NCBI GenBank assembly: GCA_002411365.1
Contig: DHSD01000006.1
Coordinates: forward strand, 1-40,507
Reading direction: 5' to 3'
DNA from: Ruminococcaceae bacterium UBA5295
GTDB taxonomy: Bacteria > Bacillota > Clostridia > Oscillospirales > Acutalibacteraceae
Length of the DNA: 40,507 nt
This document shows positions 1 to 8,374 of this stretch, piece after piece. Position 1 is the first letter of the stretch. Every line of letters begins with the position of its first letter. A program made the translations under genes and the position numbers. The notes below the pieces were generated by a model, which saw only the letters and a program-made list of their open reading frames with translations, made no database searches and had not been told where the DNA came from.

Positions 1-11
1 TCCTTTCGGGA

Positions 12-43
12 GGTACAGTGTTTTGTGACAAAACCATTGTACC
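12..43. promoter_or_regulatory. candidate operator: nested dyad upstream of the sugar transporter
   Basis: A 15-bp perfect dyad, GTTTTGT-G-ACAAAAC (20-34), sits inside a longer inverted repeat in which GGTACA (12-17) is matched by TGTACC (38-43), with one extra base on the right arm. It lies just upstream of the only plausible promoter of the binding-protein gene. The one-base centre suits a protein-bound DNA operator better than an RNA hairpin. The binding protein is unknown; the ROK regulator at 8375-9484 is one candidate. Confidence 0.45.
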
Positions 44-50
44 AGAAGGG

Positions 51-79
51 CTGACGACCCCTCAACTTTCATTTAACTT
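51..79 (+). promoter_or_regulatory. possible sigma-A promoter of the sugar transport operon
   Basis: CTGACG (51-56) and TAACTT (74-79) are separated by 17 bp and stand about 35 bp before the start codon. Both hexamers match the consensus only partly, so this is a weak call. The dyad at 12-43 would flank the -35. Confidence 0.25.
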
Positions 80-113
80 TACAATACGAATAATCTTTGA
101 AGGAGTAATAATT

Positions 114-1235
114 ATGAAATTATGGCGGAAATTATTATCTATTGTTATGGCATCAATGATAGCAGTTCCCTTCGCAGGATGCTCTAGTGGAAGCACAACC
201 CAGTCATCTTCGGCCACCACAAAAACTTTTCAGGCACAATCCAGTGGTCAAAAAGTAGGTATTGCAATGCCTGAAAAGACACTTCAGCGCTGGGTTCAGG
301 ATGGCAACAACATGAAAAAAGTGCTTGAACAAAAAGGATATTCCTGCGAACTGCAGTACGCCAATAATGACGTTAACTTGCAGGCACAGCAGTGCGAAAA
401 TATGATTACAAACGGCTGCAAAGTTCTTGTAATTGCTTCAATCGACGGCTCAAGCCTTTCCAATGTACTGCAGCAGGCACATCAAAACAACGTCAAGGTT
501 ATAGCGTATGACCGTCTGCTGATGAATTCACCGTATGTTGATTATTACGCAACATTTGATAATTATCAGGTCGGCAAACTTCAGGGACAGTATATTGTAG
601 ACAAACTTGATGTCAAAAATGGCAAAGGTCCTTTTAACATTGAGCTTTTTGCCGGGGCACCTGATGACAATAACGCAAAGTATGTTTTCAAAGGTGCTAT
701 GGACGTTATGAAGCCATACATAGGAAAAAGCTTAATAGTAAAAAGTGGGCAGACCTCTTTCGCCCAATGTTCAACAGAGCATTGGAAAACTGAGGTTGCC
801 CAGTCTAGAATGGACAATTTACTGTCCGCAAATTATGCAGGCGGTGCAAAGCTTGACGCTGTTCTTGCACAAAATGATGCTATTGCGCGTGGCGTACTCG
901 CTGCGTTGAAGAATATCGGTTACGGCAGTGCCCAGAAACCTCTTCCAATCATCACAGGCCAAGACAGTGAAAAATCCAACGTCATCTCCATCAAAAATGG
1001 CGATATCTCAATGACTATTTTTAAAGATACGCGTACATTGGCTAATAAAGTCGCAACAATGGTAGATGCTGTGCTGCAGAACAAGAAAGCTGATGTAAAT
1101 GACACCAAAACATACAATAACGGCGCAAAGGTAGTTCCAACATATCTGTGTTCCCCAATTGTTGTAACAAAAGAAAATTACAAAAAGATCTTGGTTGACT
1201 CCGGATACTATACCGAACAGGACTTAGCCGGTTAA
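114..1235 (+). CDS. ChvE/XylF-type sugar ABC transporter substrate-binding lipoprotein
   Basis: This 373-aa protein captures a monosaccharide outside the membrane and delivers it to the downstream ATPase/permease pair. A lipoprotein signal peptide ends in VPFAGC, with Cys23 as the lipidated residue. A Ser/Thr-rich linker follows, then a periplasmic-binding-protein fold carrying ChvE-like stretches such as VGIAMPEK, RWVQDGNNM, LVIASIDGSSLS and YYATFDNYQVG. The ATG at 114 was chosen because it follows GAAGGAG at good spacing and starts the signal peptide; the frame stays open upstream without one. It is the first gene of the cluster, and a hairpin sits just after its stop. ChvE relatives bind several sugars, including galactose, glucose, xylose and arabinose. 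Pentose is favoured here because xylulokinase is downstream, but the ligand cannot be read from sequence. Confidence 0.9.
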   Translation: MKLWRKLLSIVMASMIAVPFAGCSSGSTTQSSSATTKTFQAQSSGQKVGIAMPEKTLQRWVQDGNNMKKVLEQKGYSCELQYANNDVNLQAQQCENMITNGCKVLVIASIDGSSLSNVLQQAHQNNVKVIAYDRLLMNSPYVDYYATFDNYQVGKLQGQYIVDKLDVKNGKGPFNIELFAGAPDDNNAKYVFKGAMDVMKPYIGKSLIVKSGQTSFAQCSTEHWKTEVAQSRMDNLLSANYAGGAKLDAVLAQNDAIARGVLAALKNIGYGSAQKPLPIITGQDSEKSNVISIKNGDISMTIFKDTRTLANKVATMVDAVLQNKKADVNDTKTYNNGAKVVPTYLCSPIVVTKENYKKILVDSGYYTEQDLAG

Positions 1236-1252
1236 AACTGTTACGCCAATAT

Positions 1253-1284
1253 AATCACCCGGATGTACTTTTATCCGGGTGATT
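1253..1284 (+). promoter_or_regulatory. intercistronic hairpin after the binding-protein gene
   Basis: Two perfect 12-bp arms (1253-1264 and 1273-1284, core ACCCGGAT/ATCCGGGT) enclose an 8-nt loop, and no T-run follows. It sits between binding protein and ATPase. In comparable operons such hairpins stabilise the upstream message or cause partial termination, so binding protein is made in excess over the membrane complex. That role is inference here. Confidence 0.6.
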
Positions 1285-1324
1285 GGTGATTATTAATAAT
1301 CTCCGGCAGGATGGAGGATTGTCT

Positions 1325-2866
1325 ATGGCAGATAGGATTTTAGAGATGCGAAATATTATTAAAGAGTTTTCAGGGATCCGTGTATTAAAAGACGTCAACT
1401 TTTCTGTTGAGGAAGGTACTATCCATGCTTTAGTTGGTGAGAATGGTGCTGGAAAATCCACTTTGATGAATATACTAAGTGGTGTGTATCCATATGGCTC
1501 ATACAGTGGTGATATTGTTTTTGAAGGGAAAACATGCCAGTTCAAGACCGTAAAGGACAGCGAAAAAGCTGGAATAGCAGTTATTCATCAAGAGCTTGCA
1601 TTAATACCTTACTTAACAATTGCTGAGAATTTGTTTCTTGGAAATGAAAAAGCTAAGAATGGGATAATGGACTGGGATCAAACTTATTTTGAAGCCAGCA
1701 AACTGTTAGAGCGGGTTGGCCTCAAAGAAAATCCGCATACTCTTGTTAAAGATATAAACGTAGGAAAACAGCAGTTAGTCGAAATTGCTAAAGCGCTTGG
1801 CAAAAATGCCCGTTTGCTCATTCTGGATGAACCAACAGCAGCACTTACGGAAGTAGATTCACAGCATCTATTAAAGTTGCTACTTGAGCTAAAGGGAAAC
1901 GGCTTAACATCCATACTGATATCACATAAGTTAAATGAAGTCACATCAGTTTCAGATGCTATAACAGTAATACGCGACGGCGAAGTAATTGAAACTCTTC
2001 AGCAGAGAAAAGATGAAATTACAGAGGACCGTATAATTCAAGACATGGTCGGTCGGAAAATGACAGAGCAGTTTCCGGCGCGCGATGTAAAAATCAGCGA
2101 CAAAATTGGTTTTGAGATACAACATTGGATTGCTGACAATGAATTAATCCCTGGGAAAAGATTAATTGACGATGTCAGCATTCAAGTTCATAAAGGTGAA
2201 GTAGTCGGGCTTGCCGGCCTAATGGGCGCTGGGCGCACAGAACTTGCTATGAGCGTATTCGGAAGGCTTCGTGGAAAAAACATTCATGGCTCTGTTGTAA
2301 AAAATGGAAAAGCTATTGACACAAGTACTGTTAAAAAGGCTATCCAAAATAAAATTGCTTACGTAACTGAAGACCGTAAATCTGCAGGACTTATCCTTTC
2401 AAATGATATCTGCACTAACGTTACTATAGCCGACCTGCCGCATTTTGCAACTCGCCATATTTTAGATAAAGACCTGGAAATACGCACAGCAAATGAATAC
2501 CGCAGTAAGTTCCGCATCAAGTCCAACAATGTTTTTCAGCTCACAAAGAATCTGTCTGGTGGTAATCAGCAGAAAGTTGTATTGAGTAAATGGATACTTA
2601 CAAAGCCAGACGTGCTTATTTTAGATGAGCCCACACGCGGTATAGACGTGGGCGCTAAATATGAAATATATACTATTATTAACCAGCTTGTCGCAGCGGG
2701 TAAGTGTGTTATTATAATTTCTTCTGAATTGCCTGAAGTATTAGGAATAAGTGATCGTATTTATGTCATGAATGAAGGTAAAATTGTAGGTGAATTGTCA
2801 AAAAGTGAGGCAACACCTGAAAGGGTTATGCAATGCATTATTAGCAATCAGAAAGTAGGAGCGTGA
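1325..2866 (+). CDS. monosaccharide ABC transporter ATP-binding protein, tandem (XylG/GguA type)
   Basis: This 513-aa protein has two fused ATPase domains and powers import of the sugar bound by the upstream lipoprotein. Domain 1 has Walker A GENGAGKST (about residues 38-46), a degenerate signature NVGKQQ (145-150) and Walker B LDEPTAA (167-173). Domain 2 has a degenerate P-loop AGLMGAGRTE (297-306), a canonical LSGGNQQ signature (410-416) and LDEPTRG (433-439). This split of intact and degenerate sites is the usual pattern for ribose/xylose/galactose-class ATPases. The ATG at 1325 follows GGAGG by 7 nt; an earlier TTG in frame has no such site. The gene ends inside the GTGA that begins the next open frame, so translation is probably coupled. 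Base composition is AT-richer than genes from 4110 on. Confidence 0.93.
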   Translation: MADRILEMRNIIKEFSGIRVLKDVNFSVEEGTIHALVGENGAGKSTLMNILSGVYPYGSYSGDIVFEGKTCQFKTVKDSEKAGIAVIHQELALIPYLTIAENLFLGNEKAKNGIMDWDQTYFEASKLLERVGLKENPHTLVKDINVGKQQLVEIAKALGKNARLLILDEPTAALTEVDSQHLLKLLLELKGNGLTSILISHKLNEVTSVSDAITVIRDGEVIETLQQRKDEITEDRIIQDMVGRKMTEQFPARDVKISDKIGFEIQHWIADNELIPGKRLIDDVSIQVHKGEVVGLAGLMGAGRTELAMSVFGRLRGKNIHGSVVKNGKAIDTSTVKKAIQNKIAYVTEDRKSAGLILSNDICTNVTIADLPHFATRHILDKDLEIRTANEYRSKFRIKSNNVFQLTKNLSGGNQQKVVLSKWILTKPDVLILDEPTRGIDVGAKYEIYTIINQLVAAGKCVIIISSELPEVLGISDRIYVMNEGKIVGELSKSEATPERVMQCIISNQKVGA

Positions 2867-2871
2867 CAAAT

Positions 2872-4047
2872 ATGAATAATCAGAACACTAAGAAGTCTTC
2901 ATCTGTGAATTTGCGCCAGTATAGTATGCTGATTGCGCTTGTTGTAATCATGATTTTCTTTCAGGCACTAACAAAAGGCATATTTTTAAAGCCTCAAAAT
3001 GTAACCAACCTTATTCTTCAAAACAGTTACGTTATTATACTTGCAGTAGGCATGCTGCTATGCATTGTGAGCAGCGGATCAATTGACTTGTCAGTTGGAT
3101 CAGTTGTTGCTTTTACCGGTGCTATACTTGGCGTTTTAATCGTGCAAAAAGGAATGAATACATGGCTTGCTATTATCATTACCTTAGCCGCAGGTCTTTT
3201 AATTGGTATATGGCAAGGCTTTTGGATTGCATATGTTGGCATTCCGGCTTTTATTGTAACGCTGGCCGGCATGCTTATTTTTCGCGGCCTAACTCTTTAC
3301 ATACTGCAAGGCATGACACTGTCACCGTTCCCAAAAGATTTTTTAGCAATAAGTTCAGGCTTTTTACCTGGCGCCAAAGTTGGGTCATTCAATATTACAG
3401 CTATAATAATCGGTGCCGCTGCCATGGTGCTTTACGCGATAACCGAAATCAGTGGAAGGCAAAACAAGAAACATAAGGGATATGCAGTTTCAAGCAACAG
3501 CGTTTTCTTTGCCAAATTGGTTATTATACTTGCCGTAATAGCGGTCTTCTCACTTTGGCTGGCACTTTATGAAGGTTTTCCAATCCTTCTCATTATACTC
3601 ATGGTACTAATTATGGCTTATTCATTTTATACAAATAAAACTGTTTCCGGCCGTTACCTATATGCTATGGGCGGCAATGCCAAAGCCGCTGTGCTCTCAG
3701 GCATTAATACTAAAAAAACGCTCTTTTCTACATTCGTCAACATGGGCGTGTTGGCTGCCTTGGGAGGAATAGTCTTTACATCCCGACTTCAGTCTGCAAC
3801 TCCTACCGCCGGCCAGGGATTCGAAATGGATGCAATCGCCGCATGTTACATCGGTGGCGCTGCCGTTATGGGTGGCAGCGGAACTGTAGCAGGTGCCGTT
3901 GTAGGTGCCTTGGTTATGGGCGTTATAAACAATGGCCTTTCCATTATGGGAGTAGGAAGCGATATTACTCAAGTTGTAAAAGGATTCGTTCTTCTTGCTG
4001 CAGTAGTATTTGATATTGTATCTAAAAAGCGCTCGGCAGAAGTGTAA
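2872..4047 (+). CDS. monosaccharide ABC transporter permease (XylH/GguB type)
   Basis: This 391-aa protein is highly hydrophobic, with roughly ten predicted membrane segments, and forms the membrane channel of the sugar importer. It carries the branched-chain/ribose-class permease pattern: GIFLKPQNVTNLILQNSYV near the N-terminus, SSGSIDLSVGSVVAFTGA, GIPAFIVTLAGML, and a C-terminal stretch with MGGSGTVAGAVVGALVMGVINNGL. The ATG at 2872 is preferred because AGGAG lies about 10 nt before it. An in-frame GTG at 2863, overlapping the ATPase stop, is only 1 nt from that site. A permease of this class works as a homodimer with one tandem ATPase. It is third in the transport operon, and a 62-nt gap separates it from xylulokinase. 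Confidence 0.92.
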   Translation: MNNQNTKKSSSVNLRQYSMLIALVVIMIFFQALTKGIFLKPQNVTNLILQNSYVIILAVGMLLCIVSSGSIDLSVGSVVAFTGAILGVLIVQKGMNTWLAIIITLAAGLLIGIWQGFWIAYVGIPAFIVTLAGMLIFRGLTLYILQGMTLSPFPKDFLAISSGFLPGAKVGSFNITAIIIGAAAMVLYAITEISGRQNKKHKGYAVSSNSVFFAKLVIILAVIAVFSLWLALYEGFPILLIILMVLIMAYSFYTNKTVSGRYLYAMGGNAKAAVLSGINTKKTLFSTFVNMGVLAALGGIVFTSRLQSATPTAGQGFEMDAIAACYIGGAAVMGGSGTVAGAVVGALVMGVINNGLSIMGVGSDITQVVKGFVLLAAVVFDIVSKKRSAEV

Positions 4048-4109
4048 AATGCTAAAACATCATTATTTTAAATTGTTCCATCAAATTAATTGGGAGGAGT
4101 TCCTCTTCT

Positions 4110-5618
4110 ATGAATTGTCTAATTGGAATTGATATAGGGACGTCTGGCTGCAAAATTATAGCTATCGACGAGCATGCCAGAATCCTCAAGTCAGTAACAG
4201 AGCAATACCCATGCTATTCGCCTAAAGCCGGCTGGTCTGAGCAAGACCCTGAAGACTGGTGGAAAGGCGTGTGTTCGGGTTTGAAAAAGATTACTGCCGG
4301 TTTAGCAGGCAGCAAAATCTGCGCCGTCGGCTTTTCCGGCCAGATGCACGGCATGGTTGCACTTGATGAAAGCCTGCAAGTAGTTCGCAGGGCAATTCTT
4401 TGGAACGACCAGCGGACTGAAAAGCAATGTAAAGAAATTACAGAATTGGCAGGCGGGCTTGACAGCCTGCTGCCTATTACAAATAACCGTATGCTCACAG
4501 GATATACCGGCGGGAAAATCCTGTGGATGAAAGAAAATGAGCCTGAAAATTACGCAAAGACAAAAGTTATACTTAACCCGAAAGATTACATACGTTTCAG
4601 GCTTTCAGGTAAAATCTGCACAGATGTTTCGGACGCTTCAGGCACCGGCTTTTTTAACGTGCGAGAGCGGAAATGGGCTTCCGATCTGATTGAGGGAGCA
4701 GGCATTGACAGGCATCTGTTCCCACAGGTTGCAGAATCGACAGACATCACGGGATCTGTAACAAGAGAAGCTTCTGGGCAGACAGGCCTTCCTGAAGGTA
4801 CACCCCTTGCAGGGGGCGGCGGTGACGCTGTAATTTCCATGGTGGGCCTTGGGCTTGTAAAGCCCGGCCGCATTGGTATAACCCTTGGCACCTCAGGTGT
4901 TGTAGCGGTAAACCTGCCGTCTTTTATCCACAATCCCAACGGTATGCTGCAGGTGTTCTGCGGCAATGAACCCGGCCTTTACAGCGCTATGGGCGTAACC
5001 CTTTCAGCTGCCGGCTCATATCAATGGTTCCGCAATGTTTTCGGGGACTTTGAAACTGAAACGGCAAAGCGTGAAGGCAAAAATGCCTTTGAGCTTCTTG
5101 ACGGGGAAGCTTCGGCAGTGCCAGCAGGTTCAGACGGGCTTATTTTCCTGCCTTACCTTACCGGAGAGCGTGCACCTATAAATGACCCGAAAGCAAAAGG
5201 TGCATTCCTCGGTATAACATCGCGCCATAAAAAAGGGCATTTTGCGCGCTCAGTTATGGAAGGCGTCACATTCTCACTGAGGCAGGTATATGATCTTATT
5301 AAAAAGACGGGCAGTGAGGAACCTTCCGGTGAAATTGTGCTTGCGGGCGGTGGAGCAAAAAGCCAGGTTTGGCGGCAGATTTTCGCCGATACATTTGGCC
5401 TTCCCGTGCGTACTGTATACGGCAGTTCTGAAGGCGGCTCATTCGGAGCAGCCCTCATTGCAGGTGTAAGTGCCGGAATATGGAAAAACCTGGCGCAGAC
5501 CGTTCCACTTATTGAGTCAGAAAGCACAACATTGCCCAAAAAGGAAAATATCCCTCTTTATGAATCACTATATCAAAAGTATATCAGGTTTTATGGCGCC
5601 CTCAAATGGAGCTATTAG
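4110..5618 (+). CDS. xylB: xylulokinase (FGGY family)
   Basis: This 502-aa protein phosphorylates D-xylulose to xylulose 5-phosphate with ATP, feeding the pentose phosphate pathway. The N-terminal FGGY domain has the phosphate-binding loop GIDIGTSG (6-13). SGQMHG (76-81) followed by RRAILWNDQRT is typical of xylulokinases rather than glycerol or ribulose kinases. The second domain has LPYLTGERAP and a C-terminal LAGGGAKSQVWRQI segment. Length is normal for the family. The ATG is preceded by GGGAGGAG. The gene follows the transporter on the same strand and precedes the isomerase, so the cluster reads as import, isomerise, phosphorylate. A related ketose cannot be excluded as substrate, because the neighbouring isomerase is not a classical xylose isomerase. 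Confidence 0.9.
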   Translation: MNCLIGIDIGTSGCKIIAIDEHARILKSVTEQYPCYSPKAGWSEQDPEDWWKGVCSGLKKITAGLAGSKICAVGFSGQMHGMVALDESLQVVRRAILWNDQRTEKQCKEITELAGGLDSLLPITNNRMLTGYTGGKILWMKENEPENYAKTKVILNPKDYIRFRLSGKICTDVSDASGTGFFNVRERKWASDLIEGAGIDRHLFPQVAESTDITGSVTREASGQTGLPEGTPLAGGGGDAVISMVGLGLVKPGRIGITLGTSGVVAVNLPSFIHNPNGMLQVFCGNEPGLYSAMGVTLSAAGSYQWFRNVFGDFETETAKREGKNAFELLDGEASAVPAGSDGLIFLPYLTGERAPINDPKAKGAFLGITSRHKKGHFARSVMEGVTFSLRQVYDLIKKTGSEEPSGEIVLAGGGAKSQVWRQIFADTFGLPVRTVYGSSEGGSFGAALIAGVSAGIWKNLAQTVPLIESESTTLPKKENIPLYESLYQKYIRFYGALKWSY

Positions 5619-5658
5619 TGCAAAAAACTATTTGTTTTAACAGGAAGGATTTTCATCA

Positions 5659-7164
5659 ATGATAAACAATATTCCGCAGGTAAAACTTGGGCTTGTTGCA
5701 GTCAGCCGCGACTGCTTTGTAATATCCCTTTCCCGTGAACGCAGGGAAACAATCGCAAAAAGTTTCACGTCTTCAGGCGGCAGCATCTATGAAGCAAAAA
5801 CCATAGTGGAAAATGAAAACGATATGCTGAAAGCTGTAAAAGAAGTTCAGGGCGCAGGCTGCAATGCCCTCGTCGTATTCTTGGGCAACTTCGGCCCGGA
5901 AACACCGGAAACCCTGATTGCCAAAAATTTCGATGGGCCGGTAATGTTCGTTGCCGCTGCCGAAGAAAGCTACAAAAACCTGATAAATGGCAGGGGCGAC
6001 GCCTACTGCGGCATGCTTAACTGCTCTTATAACCTTGGGCTGCGTCATATCCCCGCCGTCATACCTTCATATCCGGTTGGAACAGCAGACGATATCGCCA
6101 AAATGATTTCTGATTTTCTGCCGGTAGCACGGGCAGTTATTGGCCTTAAGTCTCTCAAGGTTATCACTTTCGGGCCGCGCCCGCAGGATTTCTTTGCATG
6201 CAATGCGCCGATTCAGCCGCTTTATGACCTCGGCATAGAGGTACAGGAAAATTCCGAGCTCGACCTGTTCAACGCCTACAAAGCGCATGAGTCCGACAAA
6301 CGCATACCCGAAGTAGTTGCCAGCATGGCAAAAGAACTCGGCCAGCATGGCAATACATATCCTGACCTGCTGAACCGCCTTGCACAGTTTGAGATTACGC
6401 TCCTTGACTGGGCAAAAGGAAACAAAGGCTCGCGCGATTACGTCGTGTTTGCCAACAAATGCTGGCCTGCGTTCCCAAAAACGTTTGGATTCGAGCCATG
6501 CTATGTAAACAGCAGGCTTACAGAAAGCGGCATGCCGGTAGCCTGTGAAGTTGATATTTACGGTGCAGTAAGCGAATATATCGGCGCCTGCATCAGCGGC
6601 GATGCTGTGACGCTGCTTGATATAAACAACAGTGTACCTGAAGATCTCTATAAAGAGCAAATAAAGGGCAAGTTCCGCTATGCGCTGAGTGATACATTTA
6701 TGGGGTTCCACTGCGGCAACACGCCTTTTTGCAAGCTTTCAGACGGCAAGATAAAATATCAGCTGATTCAGAACAGGCTTCTTGAAAACGGCAACAAGCC
6801 GGACTTCACACGCGGGACGCTCGAAGGTGACATTGCGCCGAGTGACGTCACCCTCTTCCGTATGCAGGGGACAGCGGACAGCAAAATCTCATGCTACATT
6901 GCCCAAGGTGAGGTACTGCCCGTTGCCACGCATTCTTTTGGCAGCATCGGGGTTTTTGCAATACCTGAAATGGGCCGTTTCTATCGCAATGTTTTAATTG
7001 AGAAACATTTTCCCCATCATGGTGCCGTTGCTTTCAGCCACATCGGCAAACCGCTTTATACGCTTTTCCGTTATCTTGGCCTGAAAGATATTTCGTTCAA
7101 CCAGCCTAAAGGTATGCTGTATGCGTCAGAAAACCCATTTGAAAAAGGATGCGGGGAGGGTTAA
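5659..7164 (+). CDS. L-fucose/L-arabinose isomerase-fold sugar isomerase
   Basis: This 501-aa protein is predicted to interconvert an aldose and a ketose in a metal-dependent reaction. It resembles the FucI/AraA superfamily: a GAGCNALVVFLGNFGPE-like Rossmann segment near the N-terminus, CEVDIYGAVSEY in the middle (probable metal-binding Glu/Asp), and a C-terminal HFPHHGAVAFSHIGKPLY stretch rich in His as in this fold. It shows none of the TIM-barrel motifs of classical xylose isomerase. It lies 40 bp after xylulokinase and 2 bp before the epimerase, so it is clearly in the same operon. Context says its product should suit the kinase, making D-xylose to D-xylulose the simplest inference. D-arabinose, L-fucose or L-arabinose remain possible, since family members use them. 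Family call firm, substrate open. Confidence 0.75.
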   Translation: MINNIPQVKLGLVAVSRDCFVISLSRERRETIAKSFTSSGGSIYEAKTIVENENDMLKAVKEVQGAGCNALVVFLGNFGPETPETLIAKNFDGPVMFVAAAEESYKNLINGRGDAYCGMLNCSYNLGLRHIPAVIPSYPVGTADDIAKMISDFLPVARAVIGLKSLKVITFGPRPQDFFACNAPIQPLYDLGIEVQENSELDLFNAYKAHESDKRIPEVVASMAKELGQHGNTYPDLLNRLAQFEITLLDWAKGNKGSRDYVVFANKCWPAFPKTFGFEPCYVNSRLTESGMPVACEVDIYGAVSEYIGACISGDAVTLLDINNSVPEDLYKEQIKGKFRYALSDTFMGFHCGNTPFCKLSDGKIKYQLIQNRLLENGNKPDFTRGTLEGDIAPSDVTLFRMQGTADSKISCYIAQGEVLPVATHSFGSIGVFAIPEMGRFYRNVLIEKHFPHHGAVAFSHIGKPLYTLFRYLGLKDISFNQPKGMLYASENPFEKGCGEG

Positions 7165-7166
7165 AA

Positions 7167-8225
7167 ATGAGTGTAGAAAAAGAATTTTTTGGGGCTCTGC
7201 CCGACGGCCGTGAAGTATATAAGTACATCTTGAAAAACACGAATGGCATGTCGGCAGAAATACTTACATTCGGCTGCCGCATATATCGCCTTTTTGCACC
7301 TGACAGGAACGGCAAAAGTGAAAACGTCGTGCTTGGCCACAGGACTTTAGCCGAATATAATCGCGATGACGATTTTTTCGGCGCTGTTGTGGGCCGCTGC
7401 GCAAACAGGATTGCCGGCGCAGAGTTTAAAATAGGTGAAAGCACATACCATCTTGCAAAGAACGAAGGTAAAAATTCACTTCACAGCGCACCCGGCGGCT
7501 ATCAAAGCCGTGTGTGGGAAGTGGAAAAAATCGATGGCAGTGATATATCGCCGTCAATCACGCTTTCGTGCCTCGACAAAGACGGCGAATGTGGATTTCC
7601 GGGAAATGTAACAGCAAAAGTCACATATTCGCTTTCATCTGACAATGCCCTGACTATCTGCTACACTGCACAGGCAGACAGGGAAACGCCTTTTATGCCT
7701 ACTAACCACACTTTCTTCAACCTGACAGGCATCGGAAAAACTATACTGCCGCTCACTCTCAAGGTGAACGCTGGCTCAATAACAGAGACTGACAATGATT
7801 TGATACCGACCGGAAAATTCATTCCAGTAAAGGGAACGCCGTTTGATTTCAGCACACCTAAGCCTATTGGGAAAGACATATTTGCCGATGAGCCTTTTCT
7901 CAAAACATTCGGAGGCTTTGACAACAACTTCGCCCTTAAAGGCCTCCCGCATCAGTTCAAAGAGGCGGCTGTGCTTTATGACAGCGAAAGCGGCAGAAAA
8001 ATGCGCGTTTTGACAGACATGCCCGGCCTTCAGGTGTTTACAGCTAATTCCTACCATAAGGATTCGCTGGGCTATGATGGGGAAGAAATGGAAAACCACC
8101 ATGCGGTGTGCCTCGAGACACAGTTTTTCCCGGATTCCGTCCACCATGCTGAATTCCCGTTCGAAAATCTGAAACCGGGGTCAAAGTTTAAAAGCATTAC
8201 CTCATATCAGTTTACAGCAGAATAA
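7167..8225 (+). CDS. galM: aldose 1-epimerase (mutarotase)
   Basis: This 352-aa cytosolic enzyme speeds alpha/beta anomer exchange of free aldoses so that the correct anomer reaches the next enzyme. Family landmarks are GRCANRIAGAEF, NEGKNSLHS (His106), TNHTFFNLTG (His181) and CLETQFFPD (Glu317). The two histidines and the glutamate occupy the catalytic positions known for mutarotases. The ATG at 7167 follows GGGGAGGG at good spacing and starts 2 nt after the isomerase stop; the earlier in-frame start lies inside that gene. In this operon it probably serves the same sugar as the isomerase rather than galactose, because galK-galT-galE are 9 kb away under their own promoter. The name galM refers to the family, not a proven galactose role. 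Confidence 0.88.
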   Translation: MSVEKEFFGALPDGREVYKYILKNTNGMSAEILTFGCRIYRLFAPDRNGKSENVVLGHRTLAEYNRDDDFFGAVVGRCANRIAGAEFKIGESTYHLAKNEGKNSLHSAPGGYQSRVWEVEKIDGSDISPSITLSCLDKDGECGFPGNVTAKVTYSLSSDNALTICYTAQADRETPFMPTNHTFFNLTGIGKTILPLTLKVNAGSITETDNDLIPTGKFIPVKGTPFDFSTPKPIGKDIFADEPFLKTFGGFDNNFALKGLPHQFKEAAVLYDSESGRKMRVLTDMPGLQVFTANSYHKDSLGYDGEEMENHHAVCLETQFFPDSVHHAEFPFENLKPGSKFKSITSYQFTAE

Positions 8226-8303
8226 TACGTAAGCTTATTTCCGCTGCCGCGATGAAATGGTATAGCCACTTGTGATGGCAAGGCACACGGAGAGGGTTTA
8301 GTA

Positions 8304-8341
8304 AAGAAGCAGCATCCGGAAAATTCCGGATGCTGCTTCTT
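8304..8341. terminator. hairpin between epimerase gene and convergent ROK gene
   Basis: A 17-bp perfect stem (8304-8320 with 8325-8341) carries the core GCAGCATCCGGA and its complement around a 4-nt loop. It sits between two convergent genes, where a shared terminator is expected. T-runs are short on both sides (TTCTTAAT on +, CTTTAC on -), so efficiency is uncertain. Confidence 0.7.
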
Positions 8342-8374
8342 AATCTACATTAAACAAAGTATAAAAATAAAATG

